Assembly: GCF_963678975.1 (NCBI RefSeq)
Contig: NC_089275.1
Span: forward strand, 18,426,220 to 18,490,219
From: Dysidea avara
Taxonomy: Eukaryota > Porifera > Demospongiae > Dictyoceratida > Dysideidae
Direction of reading: 5' to 3'
DNA length: 64,000 nt
Shown piece by piece: positions 22,757-34,800 of the stretch. Position 1 is the first letter of the stretch; every line of letters starts with the position of its first letter. The notes beneath the pieces were generated by a model. It did no database searches and was not told where the DNA came from. It saw only the letters and a program-made list of their open reading frames with translations. The position numbers and the translations under genes are program-made.

Positions 22757-23918
22757 CCACTTCTCGAACCACTGGAAGACATCATCTCTCTTCAACTTTT
22801 TCCCGCACTGACTGGGAGATCTATTAGTGATGTGGAGAGGGCTCTTTTTTTCCTTACCTGTTAGACTGGGTGGTCTTGGTATCTGTGATCCCAAATCTCA
22901 TTCTCATGCTGAGTTTGATTCCTCTGTGAAGATTACCTCTGCGCTTGTTGCTTTGATTGTTCAGCAGGAGCTAACATTTAGCACTGACACCTTGGAGGCC
23001 CAGCGCTCGGCTAAGTGTGAACTTGTGCAAATGAAGCATCGAGCGCATGATGAGGTCGCTGCCACTTTGTGTCAATCATTACCAGTTGGTCTGCAGAGGA
23101 TTGTGGCACTGTCTAGCGAGAAAGGGGCCTCCTCTTGGCTTTCCGCTTTGCCTGTAGAGGAGCATGGTTTTGCTCTGCATAAGGGTGCCTTCCGTGATGC
23201 TCTCTGCTTACGCTATGGGTGGCTCCAATCTGGATTGCCAACCCAGTGTGTTTGTGGTCAAGGATTCTCTGTGGACCACTCCATGAACTGCCCTACAGGT
23301 GGCTACCCCACCCTTCGGCACAACGAACTTAGGGATTTTACTGCTGCCATCCTGTCTGAAGTCTGTACTGATGTGTGTGTTGAGCCCCCTTTACAGTCTC
23401 TCTCTGGTGAAACACTCACATACGCTACTGCAAATCGTGAGGATGGAGCACGATTGGATGTTTCAGCTGTTGGGTTCTGGGGTGGTCACCACCAAAGGGC
23501 TTTCTTTGATGTTAAGGTGTTTAATCCAACTGCTTCGTCATACCGTGTTACACCAGTGGCTTCATTGTATCGGAGATTCGAAAAGGAGAAATGTAGGAAA
23601 TATGAGCAGAGGATTAGGGAGGTTGAGATGGGTTCATTTACCCCATTAGTCTTTTCAACGTTTGGTGGAATCAGTGGATGTACCAGCATCTTTTACAAAC
23701 GTCTAGCCTACTTACTGTCCCTGAAGAGAGAAGTTCCCTACAGCAGCGCGATGTCTTGGCTACGTTGTCGCATCAGCTTCTCGTTGCTCCGCTCAGCGAT
23801 TGCGTGCCTTAGGGGGGCGCGCTCCCACAGTGGTTGTCCCATCAGTCATAGGGCACTTGACCTTGTACTATCAGAGGGTCGGGTGCCTTCCCCTAATTAT
23901 TTAAATTGCTCCCTTTAA
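22757..23918 (+). pseudogene. 3' part of a reverse-transcriptase element with restriction-like endonuclease (R2/NeSL-like LINE?)
   Basis: The main frame (22827-23918, 363 residues) begins with SLPVRLGGLGI, the thumb-side motif after a reverse transcriptase. It then has GASSWLSALPVEEHGF, a Cys-Cys-His-Cys cluster (CVCGQGFSVDHSMNC) and RHNELRDF. A segment with ARLDVSAVGFWGG ahead of FFDVKVFNP has the spacing of a PD-(D/E)XK nuclease. A Cys/His cluster followed by such a nuclease is the arrangement in R2-group non-LTR elements, where it nicks the target. The reverse-transcriptase core is missing (5' truncated), with about one break near the upstream end. The end is the natural stop, and a poly-A-like run lies near 23992. 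Family placement is inference. Confidence 0.65.
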
Positions 23919-24096
23919 TCTCAGTCCAATTTTTGTCTAGCACTTCAACACCTAGTGCTAGGGGTGGTGGCAAAGGGTGCTGGTTACCCCGGGAAAAAAA
24001 ATTGACCCTAGACCACTTTCAATAGAGGTGTGGATGACCACAGTTGGCTTCATCCTCAGCTAAAGGTAAAGTTTTAGCCTGTTCAGACTCTAGTAC

Positions 24097-24301
24097 CGCG
24101 TGGCCAGACCGATTTTTCTCCCACGGCGCTTATCGATTGGAAATTATAATCGCCTGCTTCTAGGGCCAATCAACGCTCACCCATCCAGAGGTGATTTGCT
24201 GGCAGAACTTTTCTATTGTAGAGTCCCCAGACCCTTTCGGAGCAGGCGCTTATAATTTCCAATCGATAAGCGCCGTGCGGAGAAATAGGGTCTGGCTACG
24301 T
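24097..24301. mobile_element. 205-bp MITE, complete copy
   Basis: GTGGCCAGACC ... GGTCTGGCTACG termini with CGCTTATCGATTGGAAAT and its reverse complement just inside form inverted repeats of about 60 bp. The middle matches 22637-22755. The two copies bracket the retroelement fragment in opposite orientation. Confidence 0.75.
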
Positions 24302-24319
24302 AAGACTACTCCCCCGTAG

Positions 24320-24680
24320 GTCCTCAATGTTAAATCAGCTTTCATGGCCAACTCTCCAGACTCGCCGCAAATTATCTCGACGACAAACTTTACACAAAGT
24401 TTTTACCAACAGATATCACTTAAAATTCCTCCATACTACCTACGAACATCACGATCCACGAGACAGTACCATCCACTGCACTACATCTTACCACATGTAT
24501 GTACCACATCACACCAAAATAGTTATTTTTCAAGAACAATTAATGATTGGAACTCCTGAAGTTGCAGATGCTGACATTTTTAGAACTGGACTACAATCAT
24601 TATTGTAATTGTGTTGCATGTATTTGGGCAAATCTGAGCACACCAGCAGGGCTGACTGCTCAGTAATAATAATAATCATA
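24320..24680 (+). pseudogene. LINE reverse-transcriptase C-terminal remnant and 3' tail
   Basis: LNQLSWPTLQTRRKLSRRQ, then in another frame PPYYLRTSRSTRQYHPLHY and SYFSRTINDWNS, then LFRTGLQ-like residues in the first frame again, match the C-terminal end of CR1/jockey-type LINEs. At least two frame changes show it is dead. A tail with GCAGGGCTGACTGCT and an ATA/ATC simple repeat marks the 3' end. Confidence 0.7.
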
Positions 24681-24909
24681 ATCAGGTCAGGTCTAGAATC
24701 GCCACTGTGTATGATGGTAACAGCATAGTAATATAAACATGAACTTGCTGCTGCAACATGATATATTAGCTAATCCTGCAACAGTTGGTGGAAGAAATGT
24801 CGAATGCCAGTTAGTCAGATGGTTCTTTAGCTTTATAAAATAGATTGCAAAAACTGACTTTGGAATTATCCAGGTGTTCAGGTGCATAAAAGATAGATTT
24901 ACGTAAGTA

Positions 24910-26543
24910 GAGTAAATTATCTATTCTCGGACACCATGTATACTCGGACACTCGTTCTCGTACACTGCTGGACGGAATCCTACGAAAATTGGTCTGGACA
25001 TACGTTGCATATAGCCTAAATATACCTCCAAGTTTGAGCCAAAACGCTTGTTTGATTGTTGTGTTAGACCACATCAAAGTTGTTTCTCAAAATCATATAT
25101 TCTTGGACAAAATTCAAGTATTGTCGGACACCGGTCAGTAATCCTACATCAAATATTTTAAAGACTTACCACCAACGCCATCTGTTAGGGCTGTTCATTA
25201 GCTATCAGCAGAGCCATAGTTTATTTCTTTCTATCTCATTTGCAGGAAGCTGTGATCGGAAATGTGCGAGTGTGTTACCACCTCTATTCTCGGACACGAA
25301 CTATCAGCTGGTTCTCGTACATGGTTATACCAAATCGTACAAAAATTATTGTGGACATAGTTTATACATACCCTATCTAAACCTCCAAGTTTGAGCTAAA
25401 AGCTTTTATGATTGGCTAACTAGAACGGATTAAAGTTTCCACGAGAAAATTAGTATTCTCATTTTTCTCGTATAATAGCCAATACTTCTTACACCAAATA
25501 ATTTATCCACTTCCTACCACCACCATCTGATAGAGCTATTCATTGGCTATCAGCAGAGCCATAGTTTATTTCTTTCCATCATCGTTATGGATAGTTATGA
25601 TCAGAAATATGCGAGTATGTAATTACCTCTATTCTCCGACACATTGTTTCTGTGCTGTCTGATTGAATCTTGACTCCAGCTATTTCTGGTGATTTTTTTA
25701 CTTTTCATTGACTTGAACTACTTTAAATAGCATGTAATTCCAGTGAACTACCTTTTTGTACGACCAGAAATAGCTGGAGTCAAGATTCAATTAGACAGCA
25801 CAAAATAATGTGTCCGAGAATAGAGGTAATTACATACTCGCATATTTCTGATCATAACTATCCATAACGATGATGGAAAGAAATAAACTATGGCTCTGCT
25901 GATAGCCAATGAACAGCTCTATCAGATGGTGGTGGTAGGAAGTGGATAAATCATTTGGTGTAAGAAGCATTGGCTATTATACGAGAAAAATGAGAATACT
26001 AATTTTCTCGTGGAAAATTAATCCGCTCTAGTTAGCCAACCATAAAAGCTTTTAGCTCAAACTTGGAGGTTTAGATAGGCTATGTGTAAACTATGTCCAC
26101 AATAATTTTTGTACGATTTGGTATAACCATGTACGAGAACCAGCTGATAGTTCGTGTCCGAGAATAGAGGTGGTAACACACTCGCACATTTCTGATCACA
26201 GCTTCCTGCAAATGAGATAGAAAAAAATAAACTATGGCTCTGCTGATAGCTAATGAACAGCCCTAACAGATGGTGTTGGTGGTAAGTCTTTAAAATATTT
26301 GATGTAGGATTACTGACCGGTGTCCGACAATACTTGAATTTTGTCCGAGAATATATGATTTCGAGAAACAACTTTGATGTGGTCTAACACAACAATCAAA
26401 CAAGCGTTTTGGCTCAAACTTGGAGGTATATTTAGGCTATATGCAACGTATGTCCACACCAATTTTCGTAGGATTCCGTCCAGCAGTGTACGAGAACGAG
26501 TGTCCGAGTATACATGGTGTCCGAGAATATATAATTTACTCTA
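24910..26543. mobile_element. 1.6-kb fold-back element with TCTCGGACAC boxes
   Basis: AGAGTAAATTATCTATTCTC at the left is mirrored at the right end (26520-26543), and the two arms match along nearly their whole length around a centre near 25720. GTGTCCGAGAATA boxes recur at least eight times. Both arms hold the same roughly 104-codon frame, which is expected from symmetry and is not independent evidence of coding. A diverged relative lies at 30590-31000. Confidence 0.75.
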
Positions 26544-26548
26544 TCAAG

Positions 26549-26999
26549 TAGGCACCAGCCAATTATGCCAGCATAATTTAAAGCATAATAGGTGACCAAA
26601 AGCCTCGCCAAAAGCATCAAGCATAATGCCAGCATAATAGGGACGATGTTTGAAAATTTAATTAAAAGCGCAATAGACTACGCGCGCCGAAAGAAAGCAA
26701 ATGTTCACTTCCAATAGCGTTATTAGTGCATTTCATATTTAAAAACACGTAATATAACTTATGAACTGTTTCTTTGTTGGTCATTCACGCTTTGCAGAAA
26801 TAAGATCGAGATACTCTAATAGAGCAGCCACTTACTCTAATACAGCAGTCAGGAAAGGCTGATATACTCTAATAAAACAGTCAGTTCTAGAGAACAATCT
26901 TGATTTTGAAAGCATAATTTTGAGCATAATGGGCTTAATTTTTGAGCAATGCTCAAAAGCATAATAGGTAAAATTTTGGGCATAATAGGCCGGTGCCTA
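26549..26999. mobile_element. 451-bp MITE, 8-bp duplication with one mismatch
   Basis: TAGGCACCAGCC ... GGCCGGTGCCTA ends are flanked by CTATCAAG and GTATCAAG. GCATAATA boxes fill both subterminal parts. The interior carries a cluster of three 28-bp motif copies. The duplication length suggests hAT or a related superfamily. Confidence 0.75.
26803..26884 (+). repeat. Three 28-bp motif copies in a cluster
   Basis: One near-complete copy (26803-26831), then ACTCTAATACAGCAGTC and ATACTCTAATAAAACAGTC, all in one orientation inside the 26549-26999 MITE. Confidence 0.7.
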
Positions 27000-27602
27000 G
27001 TATCAAGTATGTGAAGTTATGGTGCATACTCTTCTCATATGCCATAGATACATGGCAAGTGTAGAAACAAATAGCCGCCTCATGTCAAAATAATATAAAG
27101 ACGTTAATGCTTGCAACATAACCTTAAAACAAATGGCTTAACCATATCATAGTACATAAAATGATTTCCACTAGCCACTGTAATTTGTAAACTGAAAAAA
27201 TTAATTAATTGGTTGACATTAGCATTTAAATCCCACTCAATATATTTTGCACCTTTATAATATACTACTGCAGAAAATCAAGAATTATATATGTTTAGCC
27301 GGCTAAATCATTTTCAATATAGCTAGACAGGATATGCTACTGTCATTCTTTACCTTTTCCACCGCATTGACATTTACGTCTAGTGAGATTAACATATCTA
27401 CTAGTTGAACATGGCCGATATATGCTGCAATATGTAGAGGAGACCACTCATCCTGTAGTAATAGTTCATAACAGATGAAAAATAGCATAAAACAAAGCTA
27501 TGTGCTTATTCAACAACCAGTGCACAAGTTTGTTAAACTTACTTTTGTAGTAGCATTAATATTTGCTCCAGAGAAGGTCTTTATAACTCTAATATGACCA
27601 TT

Positions 27603-28240
27603 TATATGTGACCAGATTTTACAAAACCGATCCAAACCGCACATCAGACAAAATCAAACTAACACCACCAGTGGATAACTACACTATCGTACTAGTAGTT
27701 TTGACCACTCAAACTACTCGAGGCTGGTTTCAACAGACGTCTTTTCCGGAGTGTGTGTAGAGCTCGAATGGCGGTTTTAGGCCTTGTGAAGGACCTGGCT
27801 TGGTAAGAATCAGTGGTTTACTGGTGGACAGCCTGATAATGTAGGCCAGATGTATTTCTGTGGATTTTGCTACATATCAACCACTAAGGAGCCAGGATGG
27901 CCCTGTAATCTCGTCTCTGGACTCCAATCGTGGTCTGCCACCATTTTGAGGTCTAGCCCTTGCCCACCCCGCACCCCCCACCCCTTTGTGAGCACTCGTG
28001 ATACTTCTTCACTCGTCCAACAGCTCAGATTTTCTCTTATTTGGCGGGAAACTCTACAAGCAGCTACAAGTACTGGAAGTGCTCTGAAAGGTAACAGATT
28101 GATGCATCTTTAGTGTAAGTTTCATACGCATGCTTGCTATCCTTGGAGAGTTAGGCTGGCTTGAATTCTTTAAAACCGTTTATCTCGAAACTTCTAATGT
28201 GCGATTTGGATCGTTTTTCCACTAAAATCCAGTCACATAT
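27603..28240. mobile_element. MITE (TATGTGAC family) inserted in an ankyrin exon
   Basis: TATGTGACCAGATTTT at one end and AAAATCCAGTCACATA at the other are inverted. The coding repeat reads up to the insertion (HVAAY) and resumes after it (NGHIRVIKTFSGANIN). This is a second copy of the 11062-11945 family without the nested element. Confidence 0.75.
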
Positions 28241-28754
28241 GCTGCAACATGTATAGGAGTCACATCATCCTATAATAATACATGTATGCAGGATGATTAC
28301 AAGTAGAATATGAATGCATACTTTATCAGCAGTATTAACATCTGCTCCTCCACTAATCAGCTTATTTACTATTTCAGCATCACCATTTTGAGCAGCAACA
28401 TATAAATGAGTGGCTTTATCCTGCAATACAGAACTTTAATACAAGGCTGTATAAGCTGAAACCTTAGAATGTGCTGACAAGGCTTCTATAAAATTTAGGC
28501 AAAGGCCATGGACCAATTTTTTGTATTTGTATTTGTATTTTAAGGATAAAGGCTTATGCCTGTACATCCATCAACAAAATTAATAATTATTATGTACTTA
28601 GCTATTCTAATTACTATACAATTAAGGTATTTAAGTTTGGCCAAATCATCAGAGGAACTCTAAATCACATAGAAACTCAGTTGTTGTATTCCAAGGAAAT
28701 ATGATAATAGAAAGGTGCACACTGTACTCTCTATATAGCTTAGTGGCAGCATTA

Positions 28755-28886
28755 CACTGTTAAAAATGAAGTGCTATGATGGCACCTAAAAATGCTATGG
28801 TAGCACCTAAAAGTGCTAAATTTTAACTGCTCCAGTCAAAAAATAGCACCTAGAGGTGCTACCACAGCACTTCATTTTTAACAGTG
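28755..28886. mobile_element. 132-bp CACTG-ended MITE in an ankyrin intron
   Basis: CACTGTTAAAAATGAAGTGC and its reverse complement form the ends, flanked by TA on both sides; AGCACCTA boxes repeat inside. Confidence 0.75.
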
Positions 28887-29079
28887 TATGAGCCATCTTG
28901 TACTAGTAATGCTATTTCATTTGTGATATGCCAAGTTTCCTTTGATCAACATACATAGTAAACAGCCAACACAAGTTACTAATTAGTCAATAATCCTGCT
29001 GCAGGATTCTATCTCAGATACTAATCAAGCCCCATCTATACACATTACACAAAGGAATTGATTCTAAATTTTAAAAGAT

Positions 29080-29104
29080 CAGTGCTGGTCACTGTAAAGC
29101 ATTA
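29080..29104 (-). repeat. Copy of the CTTTACAGTGACCAGCAC repeat
   Basis: Minus-strand piece reading GCTTTACAGTGACCAGCACT; another lies at 29709-29745. Confidence 0.55.
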
Positions 29105-29990
29105 ATACAATACAATAAACTCTGTATGTATGTTGGCAAAACTTTCATTAGATTCAGTTCCAAATAATATTCTGTTAAAGAAGTTTCTAGATTGATGTAT
29201 AGCTAATACAGTATGTGTAGCACTTACACAATCAACAACATTGACATTTACTCTTGATTTGATCAAAACTACTACTACTTGAATGTGTCCATTTTTCACT
29301 GAGACATGTAGGGGTGTTACATCCTTCTACAGTAGCATATATCAATTCAATTGCCATCATTTATATCAATAGCTATAAGTAAACATGATTATAGCTTAAA
29401 TCCATGCATTCAAACAAGAGAAAGCATGCTGTTTTTTACATGCAATTTACTTTATTTCCAGCATTGACATTTGCTCCTGACTTAATCAAACTTTTCGCTA
29501 TTATAATGTGGCCATTTTGAGCAGCATAGTAGAATGGAGTCAACTTATCCTAGACAATATATAAGTTTTATTATAGACGATATAATTATGAACACTTATG
29601 TATACCTAGGGGTAGCATTGACATTTGCATCTGACTTGATTCAATAGGTCACCATTTGCAGGTGACCATTGTATGCTGCAAAATGAAGAGGAGTTCTTTT
29701 CTTATTCTTATCAGTACTTTACAGTGTCCAGCACTGAAGGTCTTTATTCTGTAAAAAGTAAAATAAATTTCACTTGTAACAGAATTAATCTATGAAATAC
29801 ACAGATATAATCCTCAGTTTTTTTGATTGAGTATAATATATGTATGATTGTATGCTACTAGCCTATAAACTGTAAAAGTACCTCCCTTTTTAATTACTCA
29901 TGAGGAAAGTTTGAAAGGTGTTTTTGCATTGTTAGACTATATCAAATGCACTGGGTTGAAACCCTGTCAGCACTGTTGATCCAGATGACG

Positions 29991-30190
29991 NNNNNNNNNN
30001 NNNNNNNNNNNNNNNNNNNNNNNNNNNNNNNNNNNNNNNNNNNNNNNNNNNNNNNNNNNNNNNNNNNNNNNNNNNNNNNNNNNNNNNNNNNNNNNNNNNN
30101 NNNNNNNNNNNNNNNNNNNNNNNNNNNNNNNNNNNNNNNNNNNNNNNNNNNNNNNNNNNNNNNNNNNNNNNNNNNNNNNNNNNNNNNNNN
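29991..30190. other. Assembly gap (200 N)
   Basis: An unbroken run of N; its round length suggests a placeholder rather than a measured gap. Confidence 0.98.
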
Positions 30191-31028
30191 AAACTGGTTT
30201 TCGCACTAATTCACCCTTAGATAGTCTGCATATGCATAAAATTATACTATGGATGCAATTAACAAAGTTTAATTAATATAGCATTTAATATACTCTAATA
30301 GAACAGTCACTAAGGCTATAAAGCAGTGGTGACCTCCTGTGTATTGTTGTGATTTATTTCTTACCTCCCTTGTCTCAAGTAAGTTCAAATATATAAAATT
30401 ATTAAGTTTGAGCAATTTTATGTAGCTATTCTAGACCTAATGTATTGTAGCTATATGAGGTAGCTACTATTTCCATCTCGAATTGATAAAAAATCACTCT
30501 ACACAGGTGCCTAAATAGCTGTTTTCAAATGTTTCTTAGCTAGTACTATACTTAAACTCAAAAAATGCCAAAGTAATCGCAATAAGTTGCTGTGTCCGGA
30601 ATTATAATTGCAATTTTGTGTCCGACGATTCGTCAAGTTACCACGTCTGGGAAAAAGGCGATAGCTGCAACTGTAGCTGATAAATATCTAATCTGCTTAT
30701 ATCACGGGATAACTCAAGGATAGCTCTACCAATCACTACCACACAATAGCATATAAGTTGCATGGGAAGGGTAGAGATGGAGGAGTCCGAACGAACGTTA
30801 CTTTGTCCGAGCATCCATTTTTTTGGACAGTGGCTTTCGAAGGTCACTGCAGCCACACGATATAACCAAATCCTTTCAAATTTTATACATGGAGGTTATA
30901 GTGATAGGTCTTCATAATAGTGCCATAAATGATCGGCTCTCATTGTTCTTCTAGGAAATATCGCGTCCGAACACTCATGGGGGTCGAAAATACATGAGCT
31001 GCTCTAAAACAATAAGCAGTGTTATCAA
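30191..31028. other. Diverged relative of the TCTCGGACAC fold-back, no gene
   Basis: TGTCCGGAAT, TGTCCGACGA, TTTGTCCGAGCATCC and GCGTCCGAACACTC boxes between 30590 and 30980 echo the 24910-26543 element, without its clean symmetry. Confidence 0.45.
30290..30310 (+). repeat. 28-bp dispersed motif, 5' half lost
   Basis: ATACTCTAATAGAACAGTCAC remains; the GATCGAG end is missing. Confidence 0.65.
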
Positions 31029-31046
31029 GACACACGATAGTGTGTC
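31029..31046 (+). other. Short perfect hairpin, dispersed motif copy 3
   Basis: GACACAC-GATA-GTGTGTC, followed by GTGCGGCCCAAG. Relative to copy 1 the third base pair is swapped from T-A to A-T and the loop has changed. It lies immediately outside the left arm. Confidence 0.6.
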
Positions 31047-31805
31047 GTGCGGCCCAAGAAGCCGGCGCGCCACACCGTGAGTATATTGACAGGAAGAACG
31101 AAAACGTCATTTTCACACCTTTGTATCTCGGTGATCACTTATCTGATTGGAACCAAATTTGCTACACAGTTGCCCGCCAGCCAAGGGAGTCTACATTCCA
31201 AATTTGAAGGAAATCGCTCCAGCCATTTCCGAGATACGAGCTGCCAAAGTTTCGTTTTTTTTTCTTGGTTTTTTTTTTTCTTCTTCGTCTTTTCGCACAC
31301 TTGCAAAAATTGCTATAACAAGCAAACGCGTACTCCGATCGCCTTGAAATTTGGCACACAGAACGGGAGTCCAAAGGCGAATCCTAGCATCCAATTTGGT
31401 ACAAATCCGATGAATGGTTCAGGAGTTATTACCGATTATTCGCGTAAAACAAGATCGATTTGTTGTCACGCCTACAGGGTAAACCGCTTCATGGAATGAG
31501 TTGAAAATTGCTATGTAGATGGAGTAACCATCGTAGGAGTGCCTTTTGGTGGTTTGAAAGGAATCGAGATAAAGACCACGGAGATATGACACAAAACCCA
31601 ACCTGTGTCACAATTACGCGATCGATTTTTATGAATAAAAAAGTATTAGTTTTCACGCCTACTAGGCAAACCGCTTAGAGCAATGAGCTGAAAATCGGTG
31701 TATAGCTGGAATAATCTTCATAGAAAGTCCTTGCAGTAGTACAGAAGAATCGGATTACAAACCACTGAGTTATGATTCGAAAGCCAACTCCGTGTAGCAA
31801 ATGCA

Positions 31806-31834
31806 AGATCGAGATACTCTAATAGAACAGTCAC
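31806..31834 (+). repeat. 28-bp dispersed motif at the outer edge of the left array
   Basis: Near-consensus copy followed at once by a second partial CTAATAGAGCA, then the satellite array. The mirror position in the right arm (60573-60601) holds a copy too. Confidence 0.8.
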
Positions 31835-31899
31835 CCTAATAGAGCATTCGGCTAATTTATTTACTCCATTATAGAATTTTATTACATCACAAGTTATTC

Positions 31900-34800
31900 T
31901 GTAGGGAGTTCAGCTGCAAACAGTTAATCTTATAGACAGTTCAGCAAGAAGACAGTCACCATATGCATGTGGAGAGTTAAGCAAATATATCACTATAGAG
32001 ATTCAGAACATTACAAGTCACACTGAAGAAAGTTCAGCTATAAACAAGTCATGCACTGTGTAGAGAATTCAGCTACAATTAAGTCACTCTCTAGAGAATT
32101 CAGTTACACAGAATTCAGCTACACACAAGTCACTGTGGAGAGAGTTCAGCTACAAACAAATTACCCTTTAGAGTGATCAGCTACAAACAAAACACTTTGC
32201 AGGGTGTTCAGCTGCAACAAATCAACCTTTAGAGCGATCAGCAATGAACAAATCAACACAAATCTACCTGTAGAGAGATCAGCTAGAAACAAATCACCCT
32301 GAAGAGAGTTCAGCTACAAAAAAATCACCCTGTAGAGACATCAGCTAGAAACTAGACACAATGTAAGGAGTTCAGCTACAAGCAATCACCCTGTAGAGAG
32401 TTCAGCTAAAACAAATCAACCTGCAGAGAGATCAGCTACAAACAAATCACCTTATAGAGAGTTCAGCTACAAACAGATTACCTGTAGAGAGATCAGCTAC
32501 AAACAAATCACCTTATAGAGAGTTCAGCTACAAACAGATTACCTGTAGAGAGATCGGCTACAAACAAATCAACCTGCAGAGAGATCAGCTACACACAAAT
32601 CAACTTGTAGAGAGATCAGCTACAAACAAATCACCCTGTAGAGAGATCAGCTAGAAACTACACACAATGTAAGGAGTTCAGCTACAAACAAATCACCCTG
32701 AAGAGAGGTCAGCTACAAAAAATCACCCTGTAGAGAGATCAGCTAGAAACAAATCACCCTGAAGAGAGGTCAGCTACAAAAAAATCACCCTGTATAGAGA
32801 TCAGCTACAAACAAATTGCCCTGTAGAGAGATCAGCTACAAGCAAAACACCCTGTAGAGAGTTCAGCAACAAAGAAACCACCATGTAGAGAGATCAGCTA
32901 CAAACAAATTACCCTGTAGAGAGATCGGCTACAAACAAATCAGCCTGTAGAGAGTTCAGCTAAAACAAATCAACCTGCAGAGAGATCAACTACAAACAAA
33001 TCACCTTATAGAGAGTTCAGCTACAAACAAATTACCCTATAGAGAGATCGGCTACAAACAAATCAACCTGCAGAGAGATTAGCTACACACAAATCAACTT
33101 GTAGAGAGATCAACTACAAACAAATCACCCTGTAGAGAGATCAGCTAAAACAAATCAACCTGCAGAGAGATCAGCTACAAACAAATCACCTTTTAGACAG
33201 TTCAGCTACAAATAAATTACCTTGTAGAGAGATCAGCTACAAACAAATCAACCTGCAGAGAGATCAGCTACACACAATTCAACTTGTAGAGAGATCAGCT
33301 ACAAATAAATTACCTTGTAGAGAGATCAGCTACAAACAAATCACCCTGTAGAGAGATCAGCTAGAAACTAGACACAATGTAAGGAGTTCAGCTACAAGCA
33401 AATCACCGTGTAGAGAGTTCAGCTACAAACAAACCAACCTGTAGAGCGATCAGCTAGAAACAAATCACCCTGAAGAGAGGTCAGCTACAAAAAATCACCT
33501 TTTAGAGATATCAGCTAGAAACAAATCACCCTGAAGAGAGGTCAACTACAAAAAAATCACCCTGTAGAGAGATCAGGTAGAAACAAATCACCCTGAAGAG
33601 AGGTCAGCTACAAACAAAACACTTTGCAGAGAATTCAGCTACAAACAAATCAGCTTGTAGAGAGATCAGTTACACACAAATCAACCTGTAGAGAGATAAG
33701 CTAGAAACAAATCACCCTGTAGAGAGTAGCTACAAGCAAAACACCCTGTAGAGAGTTCAGCAACAAAGAAACCACCATGTAGAGAGTTCAGCTGCAAACA
33801 AATCACCTTATAGAGAGTTCAGCTACAAACAAATCACCCTCAGCTAGGAACTAGACACAATGTAAGGAGTTCAGCTACAAGCAAATCACCCTTTAGTGAG
33901 TTCAGCTACAAACAAATCAACCTGCAGTGAGATCACCTACAAAAAAGCACCTTGTACAGAGTTCAGCTACAAACAAATTACCCTGTAGAGAGATCGGCTA
34001 CAAACAAATCAACCAATAAAAAGATCAGCTACACACAAATCAACTTGTAGAGAGATCAGCTACAAACAAATCACCCTGTAGAGAGATCAGCTAGAAACTA
34101 GACACAATGTAAGGAGTTCAGCTACACAAGTAAATCACCCTGTAGAGAGTTCAGCTAAAACAAATCAACCTGCAGAGAGATCAGCTACAAATAAATCACT
34201 TTACAGACAGTTCAGCTACAAACAAATTACCTTGTAGAGAGATCGGCTGCAAATTAATCAACCTGCAGATAGATCAGCTACAGACAAATCAACTTGTAGA
34301 GAGATCAGCTACAAACAAATCACCCTGTAGAGAGATCAGCTAAAACAAATCAACCTGCAGAGAGATCAGCTACAAACATATCACCTTATAGACAGTTCAG
34401 CTACAAACAAATCAACCTGCAGTGAGATCACCCACAAAAACGCACTTGTACAGCGTTCAGTTACAAACAAATCACCCTGTAGAGAGATCAGGTAGAAGAA
34501 TTCACCTTGTAGAGAGTTCAGCAACAAATAAACCACCATGTAGAGAGTTCAGCTGCAAACAAATCACCCAGTAGAAAGATCAGCTAGAAGAAGTTACCTT
34601 GTAGAGAGTTCAGTTACAAAGAAACCATCATATAGAGAGTTCATCAGCTACAAAGAAATTACCCCGTAGAGAGTTCAGCTAGAAGAAGTCACCTTGTAAA
34701 GAGTTCAGCTACAAAGAAACCATTATGTACAGAGTTCAGCTACAAAGAAACCACCTGCACAGAATTCAACTACAAACAAATTACCCTGTATAGAGATCAG

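Larger units (their letters stand above)
27354..29702 (-). pseudogene. Ankyrin-repeat gene fragment, one repeat per ~99-nt exon
   Basis: Reading right to left, exons lie near 29702-29606, 29550-29451, 29326-29228, 28420-28322, 28269-27543 (split by a MITE) and 27452-27354. Each starts after an AG acceptor, mostly with GAT/GAC, and ends at a GT donor (GTAAGT, GTATGC, GTAAAG). Each encodes one 33-residue ankyrin repeat such as DEWSPLHIAAYIGHVQLVDM or DKATHLYVAAQNGDAEIVNK, ending in N-V-N-A plus a charged residue. Ankyrin stacks act in protein binding; nothing here shows the partner or an attached domain. The rightmost exon has a TGA inside its repeat, and the fifth exon is interrupted by the 27603-28240 insertion, so this part is likely broken, unless the damaged exons are skipped, which their equal phase would allow. 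Flanking exons may be hidden by the assembly gap. Confidence 0.75.

Noticed and set aside
25080-26371. Two nearly identical 104-codon frames on opposite strands
   Set aside because: They are the two arms of the 24910-26543 fold-back; no protein family or splice context supports them.
27850-28113. 87-codon Pro/Ser-rich frame
   Set aside because: It lies entirely inside the MITE at 27603-28240 and is not kept open in the copy at 11062-11945.
29946-30209. Open frames running across the N block
   Set aside because: They exist only because N bases contain no stops.
31047-31499. A 150-codon frame with a conserved counterpart in the right arm
   Set aside because: Aligned residues change freely between the arms and each arm carries several overlapping frames, so the conservation is that of DNA copies and not of a protein.
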